DNA of 64,000 nt from Xanthomonas arboricola (GTDB taxonomy: Bacteria > Pseudomonadota > Gammaproteobacteria > Xanthomonadales > Xanthomonadaceae). Positions 57,873-64,000 of this stretch are shown piece after piece. Positions within the stretch are counted from its first letter, which is position 1. Each line of letters starts with the position of its first letter. The stretch lies in NCBI RefSeq assembly GCF_002940665.1, contig NZ_MIGY01000001.1, forward strand, positions 248,001 through 312,000. Reading direction: 5' to 3'. A program made the position numbers and the translations under genes. The notes under the pieces are model-generated. The model was given only the letters and a program-made list of their open reading frames with translations. It had not been told where the DNA came from and did no database searches.

Positions 57873-58176
57873 GTGGGCAAAGTGTCGAAGTAAGGAAGCA
57901 CTGATCGCCAGCGCCGATGCGTTGCGCTCGGTCGCTGTGTATCGCCTGCATCGCATGCAGCGCGCGCTCTGCACGACTTGCATGATCTGGACGCTCGGCA
58001 CGGCGCCATGGCATGGCGCAAGGCAGACCGGGACGCCGCACCGCTCACGGCGCGACCGACTTTGCCGATCCTGTCGAGATCGCTGCGATCGAGGCCGGAA
58101 AAACGCATCCGCGAGCGGCTGGTCATTTTTTCGCCCCCCCATCTTGACAGCATTGCAGGCCGGGGCCTGCGCCCAC

Positions 58177-58222
58177 TTGTCCACAGCCTTGTGCAAGTTC
58201 CATCCACAGGCGATGTGGAAAA
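58177..58222. other. Cluster of DnaA-box-like sites
   Basis: TTGTCCACA (58177-58185; one mismatch to TTATCCACA), TCCACAGG (58203) and, in inverse orientation, GATGTGGAAAA (58212-58222) occur within 46 nt. The chromosome origin is normally beside dnaA, which is not here, so a DnaA-titration or regulatory site is the most that can be said. Confidence 0.35.
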
Positions 58223-58427
58223 CCTGCGCTGCGCGGCAGGCAGCGCAGGGCTTGCGCGCCACTGCAGCGTGTGTCGGGCGATGCGGCATGGCAGCCGCGT
58301 CACGCGGCGCGGGCCATGGCGTACGGCCCGGCCATGCGGAGCAAGCGCTTCACTCACGCGCATATGCAAGGGCGATCGCAATACACGGCACCGCCGCGCC
58401 ACGGCGGCGATGCGCACTCCTGCAGCA

Positions 58428-59594
58428 TCAGTCCAGAATCACGTGCGGCACGAAGCGCGAGGTGTCGCGGGTGATCGGGCCGTCGTCGTCGCGCATGCCC
58501 AGCCCGGCCGGACGATCGGCCACCACCCAGCTGCCCACCAGCGCATGCCGGCCATCGAACACCGGCAACGGATGATGCGCCTGCAGGATCGCCGGCCCGT
58601 CCACATATGGGCCGTCGGTCTGCGCAGCGTCGCCCTGTGCGCTGACCAGGGAAATATTGGCGCCCTCGCGCGACAGCAGCGGCTTGCGTACCCAGCCTGC
58701 CGTGGGCGCTTCGCCCGCTTGCGCAAAGTGCGCCGGCAGCAGGTTGGGATGGCCCTGATGCCGCTCCCACAGCAGCGGCAGGATGCCCTTGTTGCTCAGC
58801 ACCGATTTCCACGCCGGCTCGATCAGGCGCACGCGGTTGGCGCACAGCGCCGGGCCGAAGCGTTCTTCCATCATGAATTCCAGCGGGTAGAGCTTGAACA
58901 ACGTGTGGATCACCCGGTCCTGCTCGTCGGTGAACCAGCCATCGGCGCTCAGGCCGATGTCTTCGATGGCCACTTCCTCGGTACTGATGCCCACCTGATG
59001 CGCGCAGTCGCGCAGGTAGCGCACCGTGGCGCGGTCTTCCAGCGACTCGCGCACCGCAGAGAAATGCATCTGCGCACCGAGCGCGCCATCCACCGCCAGC
59101 GCGCCCAGGGTTTCGCACAGCAGGTCCTGGATCAGGTTGTACTGATCGGTGCCCTTGGGCAGCGCACCGGCGGCGATCTGCTGTTCCAGCCACAGCCACT
59201 GGAAATACGCCGATTCGTACAGCGAGGTCGGCGTGTCGTAGTTGAGCTCATACAGCTTGGCCGGGCCATTTCCGGCATAGGCCAGGTCCATGCGGCCGTA
59301 CAGATGCGGGTCGCGGTTCTTCCACGAGGTGGCGATCCAGTCCCAGTAGAACGGCGGGATCGCCAGCTGCGTCATCAGCTGTTCCGAGCCCACCACCTCG
59401 TCCACCAACTGCATCGCCATGTCGTGCAGTTCTTGCGTGGGCGCTTCGATGTCGTGTTCGATCTGCTGCAGCGTAAACGCGTAGTACGCGCTTTCGTCCC
59501 AGTACCGCTCGCCGTCGATGGTGTGGAAATGGAAGCCGAGCGCCTCGGCCTGCTCGCGCCAGTCCGGGCGCTCGGCAATTGCGATCCGTCGCAT
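58428..59594 (-). CDS. Glutathionylspermidine synthase-like ATP-grasp enzyme (YgiC/YjfC type)
   Basis: A 388-residue protein aligning with the synthetase half of GspS. Conserved pieces: 'ELNYDTPTSLYESAYFQW' (Mg/substrate loop), 'FKLYPLEFMMEERFG', 'EPAWKSVLSNKGILPLLWE', 'WVRKPLLSREGANI' and the C-terminal 'FVPHVILD'. It should join an amine and a carboxylate with ATP. It lacks the amidase half of E. coli GspS, and the real substrates of YgiC/YjfC are unknown. It is last in a seven-gene operon, 1 nt after the DUF1190 gene. Confidence 0.9.
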   Translation of the reverse strand: MRRIAIAERPDWREQAEALGFHFHTIDGERYWDESAYYAFTLQQIEHDIEAPTQELHDMAMQLVDEVVGSEQLMTQLAIPPFYWDWIATSWKNRDPHLYGRMDLAYAGNGPAKLYELNYDTPTSLYESAYFQWLWLEQQIAAGALPKGTDQYNLIQDLLCETLGALAVDGALGAQMHFSAVRESLEDRATVRYLRDCAHQVGISTEEVAIEDIGLSADGWFTDEQDRVIHTLFKLYPLEFMMEERFGPALCANRVRLIEPAWKSVLSNKGILPLLWERHQGHPNLLPAHFAQAGEAPTAGWVRKPLLSREGANISLVSAQGDAAQTDGPYVDGPAILQAHHPLPVFDGRHALVGSWVVADRPAGLGMRDDDGPITRDTSRFVPHVILD

Positions 59595-59595
59595 G

Positions 59596-60171
59596 TCAGC
59601 CGCCGTATCCGGAGCTGCGCCCGCCGCTACCGAACGAACTGCGCGCCGCCGCACTGGAGCCGAAACCCGAGCGCGACACGGTGATCGCCCGCGACGGCAT
59701 GTCGATGGCGCCGCTGCGCCCGCGGACGGTGCCGACGCGGTTGCTGGCCAGATCGCCATTGGGCTTGTAGTACCCACCGCTGCGGTAATCGCGGTACAGC
59801 GGCACCGCGCCGCCATAGCGATAGCCGCCACCACCGGTCATGTTGCCCAACGCGTAGCCCAGCAAAAACCCGCCCATCGGCGGGATCCAGCTCTGCTGGC
59901 CCTGCGCCGTCTGCACCGCCGTGCAACTGCCGAACTGCTCGTCGCACTCGTAGCGCGTACTGAAGCGCGGCGCGGCCTGCTGGTGCTTGGCCACCGCCTC
60001 GTCGTAGGCCTTGAGGCATTGCTGGATGTCGGTCTGTTCCTGCTTGATCTGGTAGCAGTCGGAGGCCGACTGCAGCACCACGCCGGTTTCCGGTTCAGAA
60101 CCGCAGCCGGTGACGAAGGCGGCCGGCAATGCGGCCATCAGGGTGAGCTTGAGATTGCGTGATCGCTTCAT
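59596..60171 (-). CDS. DUF1190 (YgiB/YjfM) family protein
   Basis: A 191-residue protein. The N-terminus 'LMAALPAAFVTGCGSE' is a lipoprotein-like signal with Cys at 23. A Cys-containing domain follows ('ASDCYQIKQEQTDIQQCLKAYDEA', 'YECDEQFGSCTAV'), then a Gly/Tyr/Ser-rich tail ('GGGGYRYGGAVPLYRDYRSG', 'SSFGSGGRSSGYGG') that is probably disordered. Its E. coli relatives YgiB and YjfM sit beside YgiC and YjfC, as here. Function is unknown; the ATP-grasp neighbour may modify or act with it. Confidence 0.87.
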   Translation of the reverse strand: MKRSRNLKLTLMAALPAAFVTGCGSEPETGVVLQSASDCYQIKQEQTDIQQCLKAYDEAVAKHQQAAPRFSTRYECDEQFGSCTAVQTAQGQQSWIPPMGGFLLGYALGNMTGGGGYRYGGAVPLYRDYRSGGYYKPNGDLASNRVGTVRGRSGAIDMPSRAITVSRSGFGSSAAARSSFGSGGRSSGYGG

Positions 60172-60183
60172 GCCTGCGCTCCG

Positions 60184-60588
60184 TTACGGCGTGATCGCCG
60201 CGGCATTGATCAGCCCGACCGCGATCGACACGCCGGCCGAAAAGATGCCGGCGGCGGTGACGTTGTCGGTGATCTGCCGCGAGATGCGCCCGGCCACCAG
60301 GTTGGCCAGCAGATACGCCACGACCTGGATGCCGCAGGCGACCGCACCCCAGATCAGCGCATCGACCAGGCTCACCGAATGGGTGATGGCCGAATGTAGC
60401 GGCAATGCCACACCGATCAGGTTGCCGGCCAAGGCGGTGGCCGCAGCCACGTTGCCTTGCCGCAGCAGGGTGAAATCCTTGTGCGGGGTGACCAGGGTCA
60501 CCAGCACCACCGCGACGATCAACACGCCCAGGCCGGTGCCGAAGTAGGAAAGAAACGCGAGAAAACTCTGCAGGTTGATCGGGTTCAT
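60184..60588 (-). CDS. DUF350 (YjfL) family membrane protein
   Basis: A 134-residue protein with four TM helices (about 9-31, 48-68, 75-97, 108-130) and the DUF350 repeat of two helix pairs with 'FTLLRQGNVAAATALAGNLIG' between. It is annotated in E. coli as YjfL; function unknown. The ATG at 60588 gives the usual family length. It is 37 nt after the DUF2491 gene and 12 nt before the DUF1190 gene. Confidence 0.88.
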   Translation of the reverse strand: MNPINLQSFLAFLSYFGTGLGVLIVAVVLVTLVTPHKDFTLLRQGNVAAATALAGNLIGVALPLHSAITHSVSLVDALIWGAVACGIQVVAYLLANLVAGRISRQITDNVTAAGIFSAGVSIAVGLINAAAITP

Positions 60589-60625
60589 GACAGGACCAGT
60601 GTAGGTGGAAGACGAGCGCGCACGC

Positions 60626-61303
60626 TCAGGTGATATCCAGATCGGCGACGGTGACATCGATGCCGACTGCATAGGTGACGCAGAATTCATTGGGGCCGGA
60701 ATCCTCGCCGGTGACCAGCAGGAATTCCTCGCGCTGCAGCTCCGGCACATCACGGCTGTAGAGCATGGCGTAGTGGGTCAGATCGCCATCGCGGCGTGGC
60801 GGCTGATAGCGGTACAGCACCTCGTCGTAGGCGATCGGCGGAATCCGCGCGGCATCGTCGGTGGACTGCGTGGCGCGCTGCCAGCGCTTGCCGGCGTACT
60901 CGATCTGCGCCGCACCCAGATGCGGATGCTGCATCACGAACTCCTGAAACGCCTGCTTGCTGGGCGGATTGACCGTCTCGCAATACACGAACGCCTTCAT
61001 CGCTTCCAGATCGCCGCCGACCGTGGTGACCTGCAGGAACGCATCGTCGTCCAGATAGAAACGGTGCAGGGCATAGCCGTCGCCCAGATTGACATGGCCG
61101 TAGCACGGAATGCCTTGATGCCCGCCCGGCAGCTCGGCGGTCATGGCCTCCGGTGCCATGCGGTACAACGTGGTATCGATCTCCAGCTGCCCCCCCACGC
61201 GCAAGCCCAGCGGCAGCGCGTGACCGATGGCGCCAGTGCCGGATGCGGGCAACGGCGGCGGTTGTGGTTGACCGAACAACTTGCTGAAAAAACTCATCGT
61301 CAT
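60626..61303 (-). CDS. DUF2491 (YjfK) family protein
   Basis: A 225-residue soluble protein starting 'MTMSFFSKLFGQP' with an Ala/Pro-rich linker. The body carries 'HALPLGLRVGGQLEIDTTLY', 'HRFYLDDDAFLQVTT' and 'PIAYDEVLYRYQPPRRDGDL', the DUF2491 pattern. Function is unknown. The ATG overlaps the stop of the channel gene by 4 nt, so the two are co-translated. Confidence 0.87.
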   Translation of the reverse strand: MTMSFFSKLFGQPQPPPLPASGTGAIGHALPLGLRVGGQLEIDTTLYRMAPEAMTAELPGGHQGIPCYGHVNLGDGYALHRFYLDDDAFLQVTTVGGDLEAMKAFVYCETVNPPSKQAFQEFVMQHPHLGAAQIEYAGKRWQRATQSTDDAARIPPIAYDEVLYRYQPPRRDGDLTHYAMLYSRDVPELQREEFLLVTGEDSGPNEFCVTYAVGIDVTVADLDIT

Positions 61304-62382
61304 GCACCTTGTGGCGATGGGGAACGGGACACGGTGGCAGCGCGCAGCGCCTGCCATGCGATGGCATGCGCGGGCACGCGCTGTTCGGCCAGGTAGTACA
61401 GCATGGCACCGGCCGGCACCGCGGTGTGTGCGGGCGGGTTCAAGCGCAGCGCGCCATCGGGCGCGCGCAACCCCAGCAGCAGGGCGCCACGCTGACCAAA
61501 ATCGGCGGCCAGCAGGCGGTAGTCCAGCGGGTCGACATCGGCAGGAACCGCCAGGCTGAACTGGGTCGGGCCATCGTCCACCGACAGCAGTTCGGCCGTG
61601 ATCGCCGCGCTGCCCGGATCCTGCGCAGCGCGGGCCAGGATCTCGGCGGTCATCGGCCGCGTGCATTCGATCGCCGGATAGTGGCAATTGACCAGCCGCG
61701 CGGCGCTGCCCGAGTCGAAGTGCGCCACGATGTGCGCACGCGGCGCTTGCGCCATCAGCGCGAACACCGCCGCCAGGGTCTGGTCGTCCGAGGGCGGGTT
61801 GACGATCACCCGCGCCGCGCCGGCGATGCCGGCACGCAGGTAGACCTCGGTATGCGTATACGACTCGGCGGCAATGAAGCGCATATGGTCGGGCATCGGG
61901 TTCTCGGCCACGCCCTCGGCGATCAGCACCACGCCTTCGTCGTCGGTGGCGGTGTCGGACAGCAACAGCTCCACCAGGCGCATGGACGCGGCGCCCTGCC
62001 AGCCGATCAGGATGGTGTGCCCGCGCAGATCGGCGTAAGCCATCTTGCCCATGTGGTGGCGCCTCCAGAAGGTAATGAGCACGCCGCTGGTCTTGGCCAG
62101 CACCGTGGCGAACAGCGCCACCGCGCCCGGCATCAGCACGAACGCGGCGATATAGCGCCCGGCCACCGAACCCGGCGACAGGTCGCCGTAGCCGATGGTG
62201 GTGGCGGTGGTCATGTAGTAATACGGAAACGCGTCCAGGCCAACGAGCCTGTGCTCGCCGGCCAGCAGCAGCAATACCCAGCTCAGCGCCATGTGCGCCA
62301 GCAATGCCAGCGCCACCATGCCCCAGCTGACGCGGCGCACGTGGCGCCGCAGTACCCGCAACAGCTTTCCGACGATGATCAT
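61300..62382 (-). CDS. Two-TM potassium channel with RCK/TrkA-like domain
   Basis: A 360-residue ion channel. TM1 is at about 19-40, then a pore helix with the full K+ selectivity filter 'TIGYGD' (62-67), and TM2 at about 75-104. The soluble part has a Rossmann fold ('GHTILIGWQGAASMRLVELLL', 'VIVNPPSDDQTLAAVFAL') and a C-terminal domain. The nucleotide loop is G-W-Q-G-A rather than GxGxxG, so the ligand may differ from NAD. Linked to PspA, it may sense or respond to envelope depolarisation (inference). Confidence 0.9.
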   Translation of the reverse strand: MIIVGKLLRVLRRHVRRVSWGMVALALLAHMALSWVLLLLAGEHRLVGLDAFPYYYMTTATTIGYGDLSPGSVAGRYIAAFVLMPGAVALFATVLAKTSGVLITFWRRHHMGKMAYADLRGHTILIGWQGAASMRLVELLLSDTATDDEGVVLIAEGVAENPMPDHMRFIAAESYTHTEVYLRAGIAGAARVIVNPPSDDQTLAAVFALMAQAPRAHIVAHFDSGSAARLVNCHYPAIECTRPMTAEILARAAQDPGSAAITAELLSVDDGPTQFSLAVPADVDPLDYRLLAADFGQRGALLLGLRAPDGALRLNPPAHTAVPAGAMLYYLAEQRVPAHAIAWQALRAATVSRSPSPQGA

Positions 62383-62407
62383 GGCGCGTCCTGTGCCGTG
62401 CGGCGGA

Positions 62408-63178
62408 TCAGCTGTCGCTGCGCGGAACCTGCTGCACGTCGCGCACCTGGCCGATCAGCGGCGCACTGCCGCCGGCGGTGTCGTGGCCGAGCTGGGCCGG
62501 CTTCTTGAAGCGTGCCAGCACGGCGGCGGCGTTGGACTCGCCTTCCATCAGGCCGGCCGCAGCCAGACGCCGATTCAGATCGCCGTCGCCGCTGGACGCT
62601 TCCAGCTCTTCGGCCGATTCGATGCGTGCGGAGGTTTCGGCCTGACGCGCCTTGATCCGCTCCAGCGATTCCAGTGCCGAGCCCATCTTGCTGCTGGCGC
62701 CGGAATGCCGCGCGGCAATCGCCGCCTGCGCCTTCTGCACCGCGTCGGTGGCCTTGACCGTATCGATCTGCTGGCGCATGCCGCGCAGCTGGTTCTCGGT
62801 CTTCTGGATGGTGGCCTTGAGCGTCACCACCGACTGGTCCAACGCCGTCTTGGAGGCCTTGTCGCCGGTGTCCTCGCTTTCCAGCGCAGCGAGTTTGCTC
62901 GCCACGTCGTGGGCCAGCGATTCGTCGCCCTTGGCCAGCGCACCTTCGATGTAGCGCGTGTATTCGGCCATCTTGCCGGCGCGCGCGTCGATCTTCTGCT
63001 GGGCAAGCTTGCTCTGCGCCATCAGCTTGGTCAGCTCTTCACGCGAGCGCGTGAGCTGGGCACCGGCATCGCGCATTTCCTGGTCCAGGATGCGCAGCGC
63101 GTTGGCGTCGACCGCCTTCTGGCCGGTTTCGTGTGCAGTGCCACGCAGCAGCGTGATCAGCTTTGAAAAGATACTCAT
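62408..63178 (-). CDS. PspA/IM30 family protein (YjfJ type)
   Basis: A 256-residue coiled-coil protein beginning 'MSIFSKLITLLRG', the amphipathic membrane-binding helix of PspA, with long helices from about 25 to 190 rich in Ala, Glu, Lys and Gln, and a Gly-rich tail. It belongs with E. coli YjfJ rather than PspA of the pspABC locus; no pspB, pspC or pspF lies near. ESCRT-III-like membrane repair is known for the family. Confidence 0.92.
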   Translation of the reverse strand: MSIFSKLITLLRGTAHETGQKAVDANALRILDQEMRDAGAQLTRSREELTKLMAQSKLAQQKIDARAGKMAEYTRYIEGALAKGDESLAHDVASKLAALESEDTGDKASKTALDQSVVTLKATIQKTENQLRGMRQQIDTVKATDAVQKAQAAIAARHSGASSKMGSALESLERIKARQAETSARIESAEELEASSGDGDLNRRLAAAGLMEGESNAAAVLARFKKPAQLGHDTAGGSAPLIGQVRDVQQVPRSDS

Positions 63179-63190
63179 GACAACACGCCT

Positions 63191-63607
63191 TTAGGAAAAG
63201 AACGGCTTGAGAGATTCGGCGGCATCCAGCGTATTGGCCGCCAGGGTCTGGATTTCCTCGTCGATCTGGTCGAGCGTGGACGACGCCGACAGTTCGCCGA
63301 AGACCACATAGCTGTCCTTGCCGTCGACCTGCACCAGGCCCAGGTTGGACAACGGGTTGAGCGGGTTGAGCCGCAGGCAGGCATCGTTGAACGCCGCGCG
63401 GTCGCTGACCTGGTCGGCATTGGCCAGCAGCGTGGAGACGAACACCTGCGAGCCGGAGGCGGCGACCTGGATCTGCATGTCGCCATGCTCGGCCAGGGTG
63501 AGGTTGATGGCCGGTTCCAGGCCGTCGATCAGCTCGACCTCGATCGGCTGGTCGCGGTAGCGCTCGGCCAGCAGGCCGTGCAATTCGACAGTGGTGTACT
63601 GCGTCAT
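63191..63607 (-). CDS. DUF2170 (YjfI) family protein
   Basis: A 138-residue acidic soluble protein with 'HGDMQIQVAASGSQVFVSTLL', 'RLNPLNPLSNLGLVQVDGKDSYVVFGELSA' (in pieces) and a helical C-terminus. The DUF2170 fold resembles type III secretion chaperones (YbjN/CesT group) in length and pattern, but this is inference. First gene of the operon; the stop is 12 nt before the PspA gene. The promoter should be in the 127-nt gap to the GNAT gene; no clear -35/-10 or sigma-54 element was found. Confidence 0.88.
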   Translation of the reverse strand: MTQYTTVELHGLLAERYRDQPIEVELIDGLEPAINLTLAEHGDMQIQVAASGSQVFVSTLLANADQVSDRAAFNDACLRLNPLNPLSNLGLVQVDGKDSYVVFGELSASSTLDQIDEEIQTLAANTLDAAESLKPFFS

Positions 63608-63734
63608 ACGATGTCCTGTCCTTTGGTCATGCAAGCGGTGGTGATGCAGATGCAGTGATGCGGCAACGGTCGTGCAATGGGCGGACATACTACAGACTGT
63701 CCGCGACCGGCAGAAAGGGCCGGACGTCGGCCGG

Positions 63735-64000
63735 TCAGGCCAGCGGCAGGCGGTAGTAGACCACCCGTTCAGTCGGCTCGAAGCCACATGCCGCATGCGC
63801 CGCCTGGGCGCCGCTGTCTTCCAGCCGCGCATCGGAGGCCAGCTCCGCGCAGCCCTGCTGCCGCGTCCACTCCACTGCCGCGGCCACCAGCGCGCGACCC
63901 AGCCCGCGGCCGCGCCAGGCTGGACTCACATACCAGCCTTCCAGAAAGCCCACCGGCGTACTGTCGGTGCCGTTGACGTAGTCTTGGCGCACCGAGACCT
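63735..64000 (-). CDS. GNAT acetyltransferase, C-terminal part (aminoglycoside 6'-acetyltransferase-like)
   Basis: At least 88 codons are in the window; the 5' part lies beyond position 64000. Motif A is clear ('GWYVSPAWRGRGLGRALVAA', acetyl-CoA loop R-G-x-G-x-A), followed by 'CAELASDARLEDSGAQAAHAACGFEP' (in pieces) and a C-terminal 'VVYYRLPL'. The 'ELASDA...N/D' part is like AAC(6')-type enzymes, but xanthomonad relatives are untested. Read towards the end of the window it remains open in frame, so it is truncated only by the window edge. Confidence 0.82.
   Translation of the reverse strand, partial: VSVRQDYVNGTDSTPVGFLEGWYVSPAWRGRGLGRALVAAAVEWTRQQGCAELASDARLEDSGAQAAHAACGFEPTERVVYYRLPLA

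Larger units (their letters stand above)
57840..58427. other. Intergenic region between the MFS gene and the ATP-grasp operon
   Basis: About 590 nt between convergent genes: a heptamer array (57845-57872), a T6/C7 run near 58126-58140 and a cluster of DnaA-box-like 9-mers (58177-58222). No gene is supported. Confidence 0.6.

Overview
The window is one continuous stretch of a high-GC gammaproteobacterial chromosome that reads as Xanthomonas. Three things point there: the run ibaG-murA / kdsD-kdsC-lptCAB-rpoN-hpf-ptsN-hprK-rapZ-EIIA(Man)-ptsH-ptsI-mgtE; a plant-associated LuxR solo beside a proline iminopeptidase gene; and a TonB-dependent receptor locus with SapC, cupin-like and tryptophan-halogenase genes. 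A PL1 pectate lyase, a large secreted serine protease and an EF-hand protein resembling the type III effector XopAW suggest a plant-associated or pathogenic strain. Species and pathovar cannot be fixed from the sequence alone. I see no rRNA, tRNA, CRISPR array, insertion sequence or prophage.

Layout. 1-4.5 kb: an ApbE tail, a flavodoxin/reductase fusion, the EF-hand protein, a HutD-family protein and a ComEA-like protein. 4.7-8.4 kb: an M20 peptidase, a GlsB-like membrane protein and the amgK-murU peptidoglycan-recycling pair. 8.4-9.4 kb: a gene-free island of large palindromic repeats. 9.4-16.3 kb: a DUF2066-perM-hda operon (minus strand), then purM, a small membrane protein, purN and two DUF3108 paralogues. 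16.3-16.7 kb: a second repeat island. 16.7-30.8 kb: envelope and regulatory core (murA, ibaG, Kdo synthesis, Lpt transport, sigma-54, nitrogen-type PTS, HprK, RapZ, HPr/EI, MgtE). 31-38 kb: a lipoprotein hydrolase, a cyanide-insensitive-type cytochrome bd oxidase, an amino-acid permease and a pectate lyase. 38.2-41.8 kb: pip, the LuxR solo and a divergent permease. 42-45.5 kb: a secreted protease, a small periplasmic protein and a metallo-beta-lactamase-fold enzyme. 45.8-52.9 kb: halogenase, cupin-like, SapC and TonB-dependent receptor genes. 53.7-57.8 kb: an M1 aminopeptidase and a divergent SoxR/MFS pair with a visible SoxR box. 58.4-63.6 kb: a seven-gene operon of DUF2170, PspA, two-TM potassium channel, DUF2491, DUF350, DUF1190 and a glutathionylspermidine-synthase-like ATP-grasp enzyme. 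The window ends inside a GNAT acetyltransferase gene.

How the genes work together. The 17-30 kb block joins lipid A-core building and export (Kdo, Lpt) and the first peptidoglycan precursor step (MurA) to sigma-54 and a sugar-transport-free phosphorelay (EI, HPr, EIIA-Ntr, EIIA-Man, HprK, RapZ). The four loci most worth follow-up are the PspA/channel/ATP-grasp operon, the halogenase/TonB-receptor locus with a LacI-type operator (TGATAGCGCTAACA) far upstream, the LuxR solo/pip pair with a lux-box-like dyad, and the palindromic repeat family. Start codons were chosen by ribosome-binding site, signal peptide and overlap with neighbours. Where two starts are possible this is stated.
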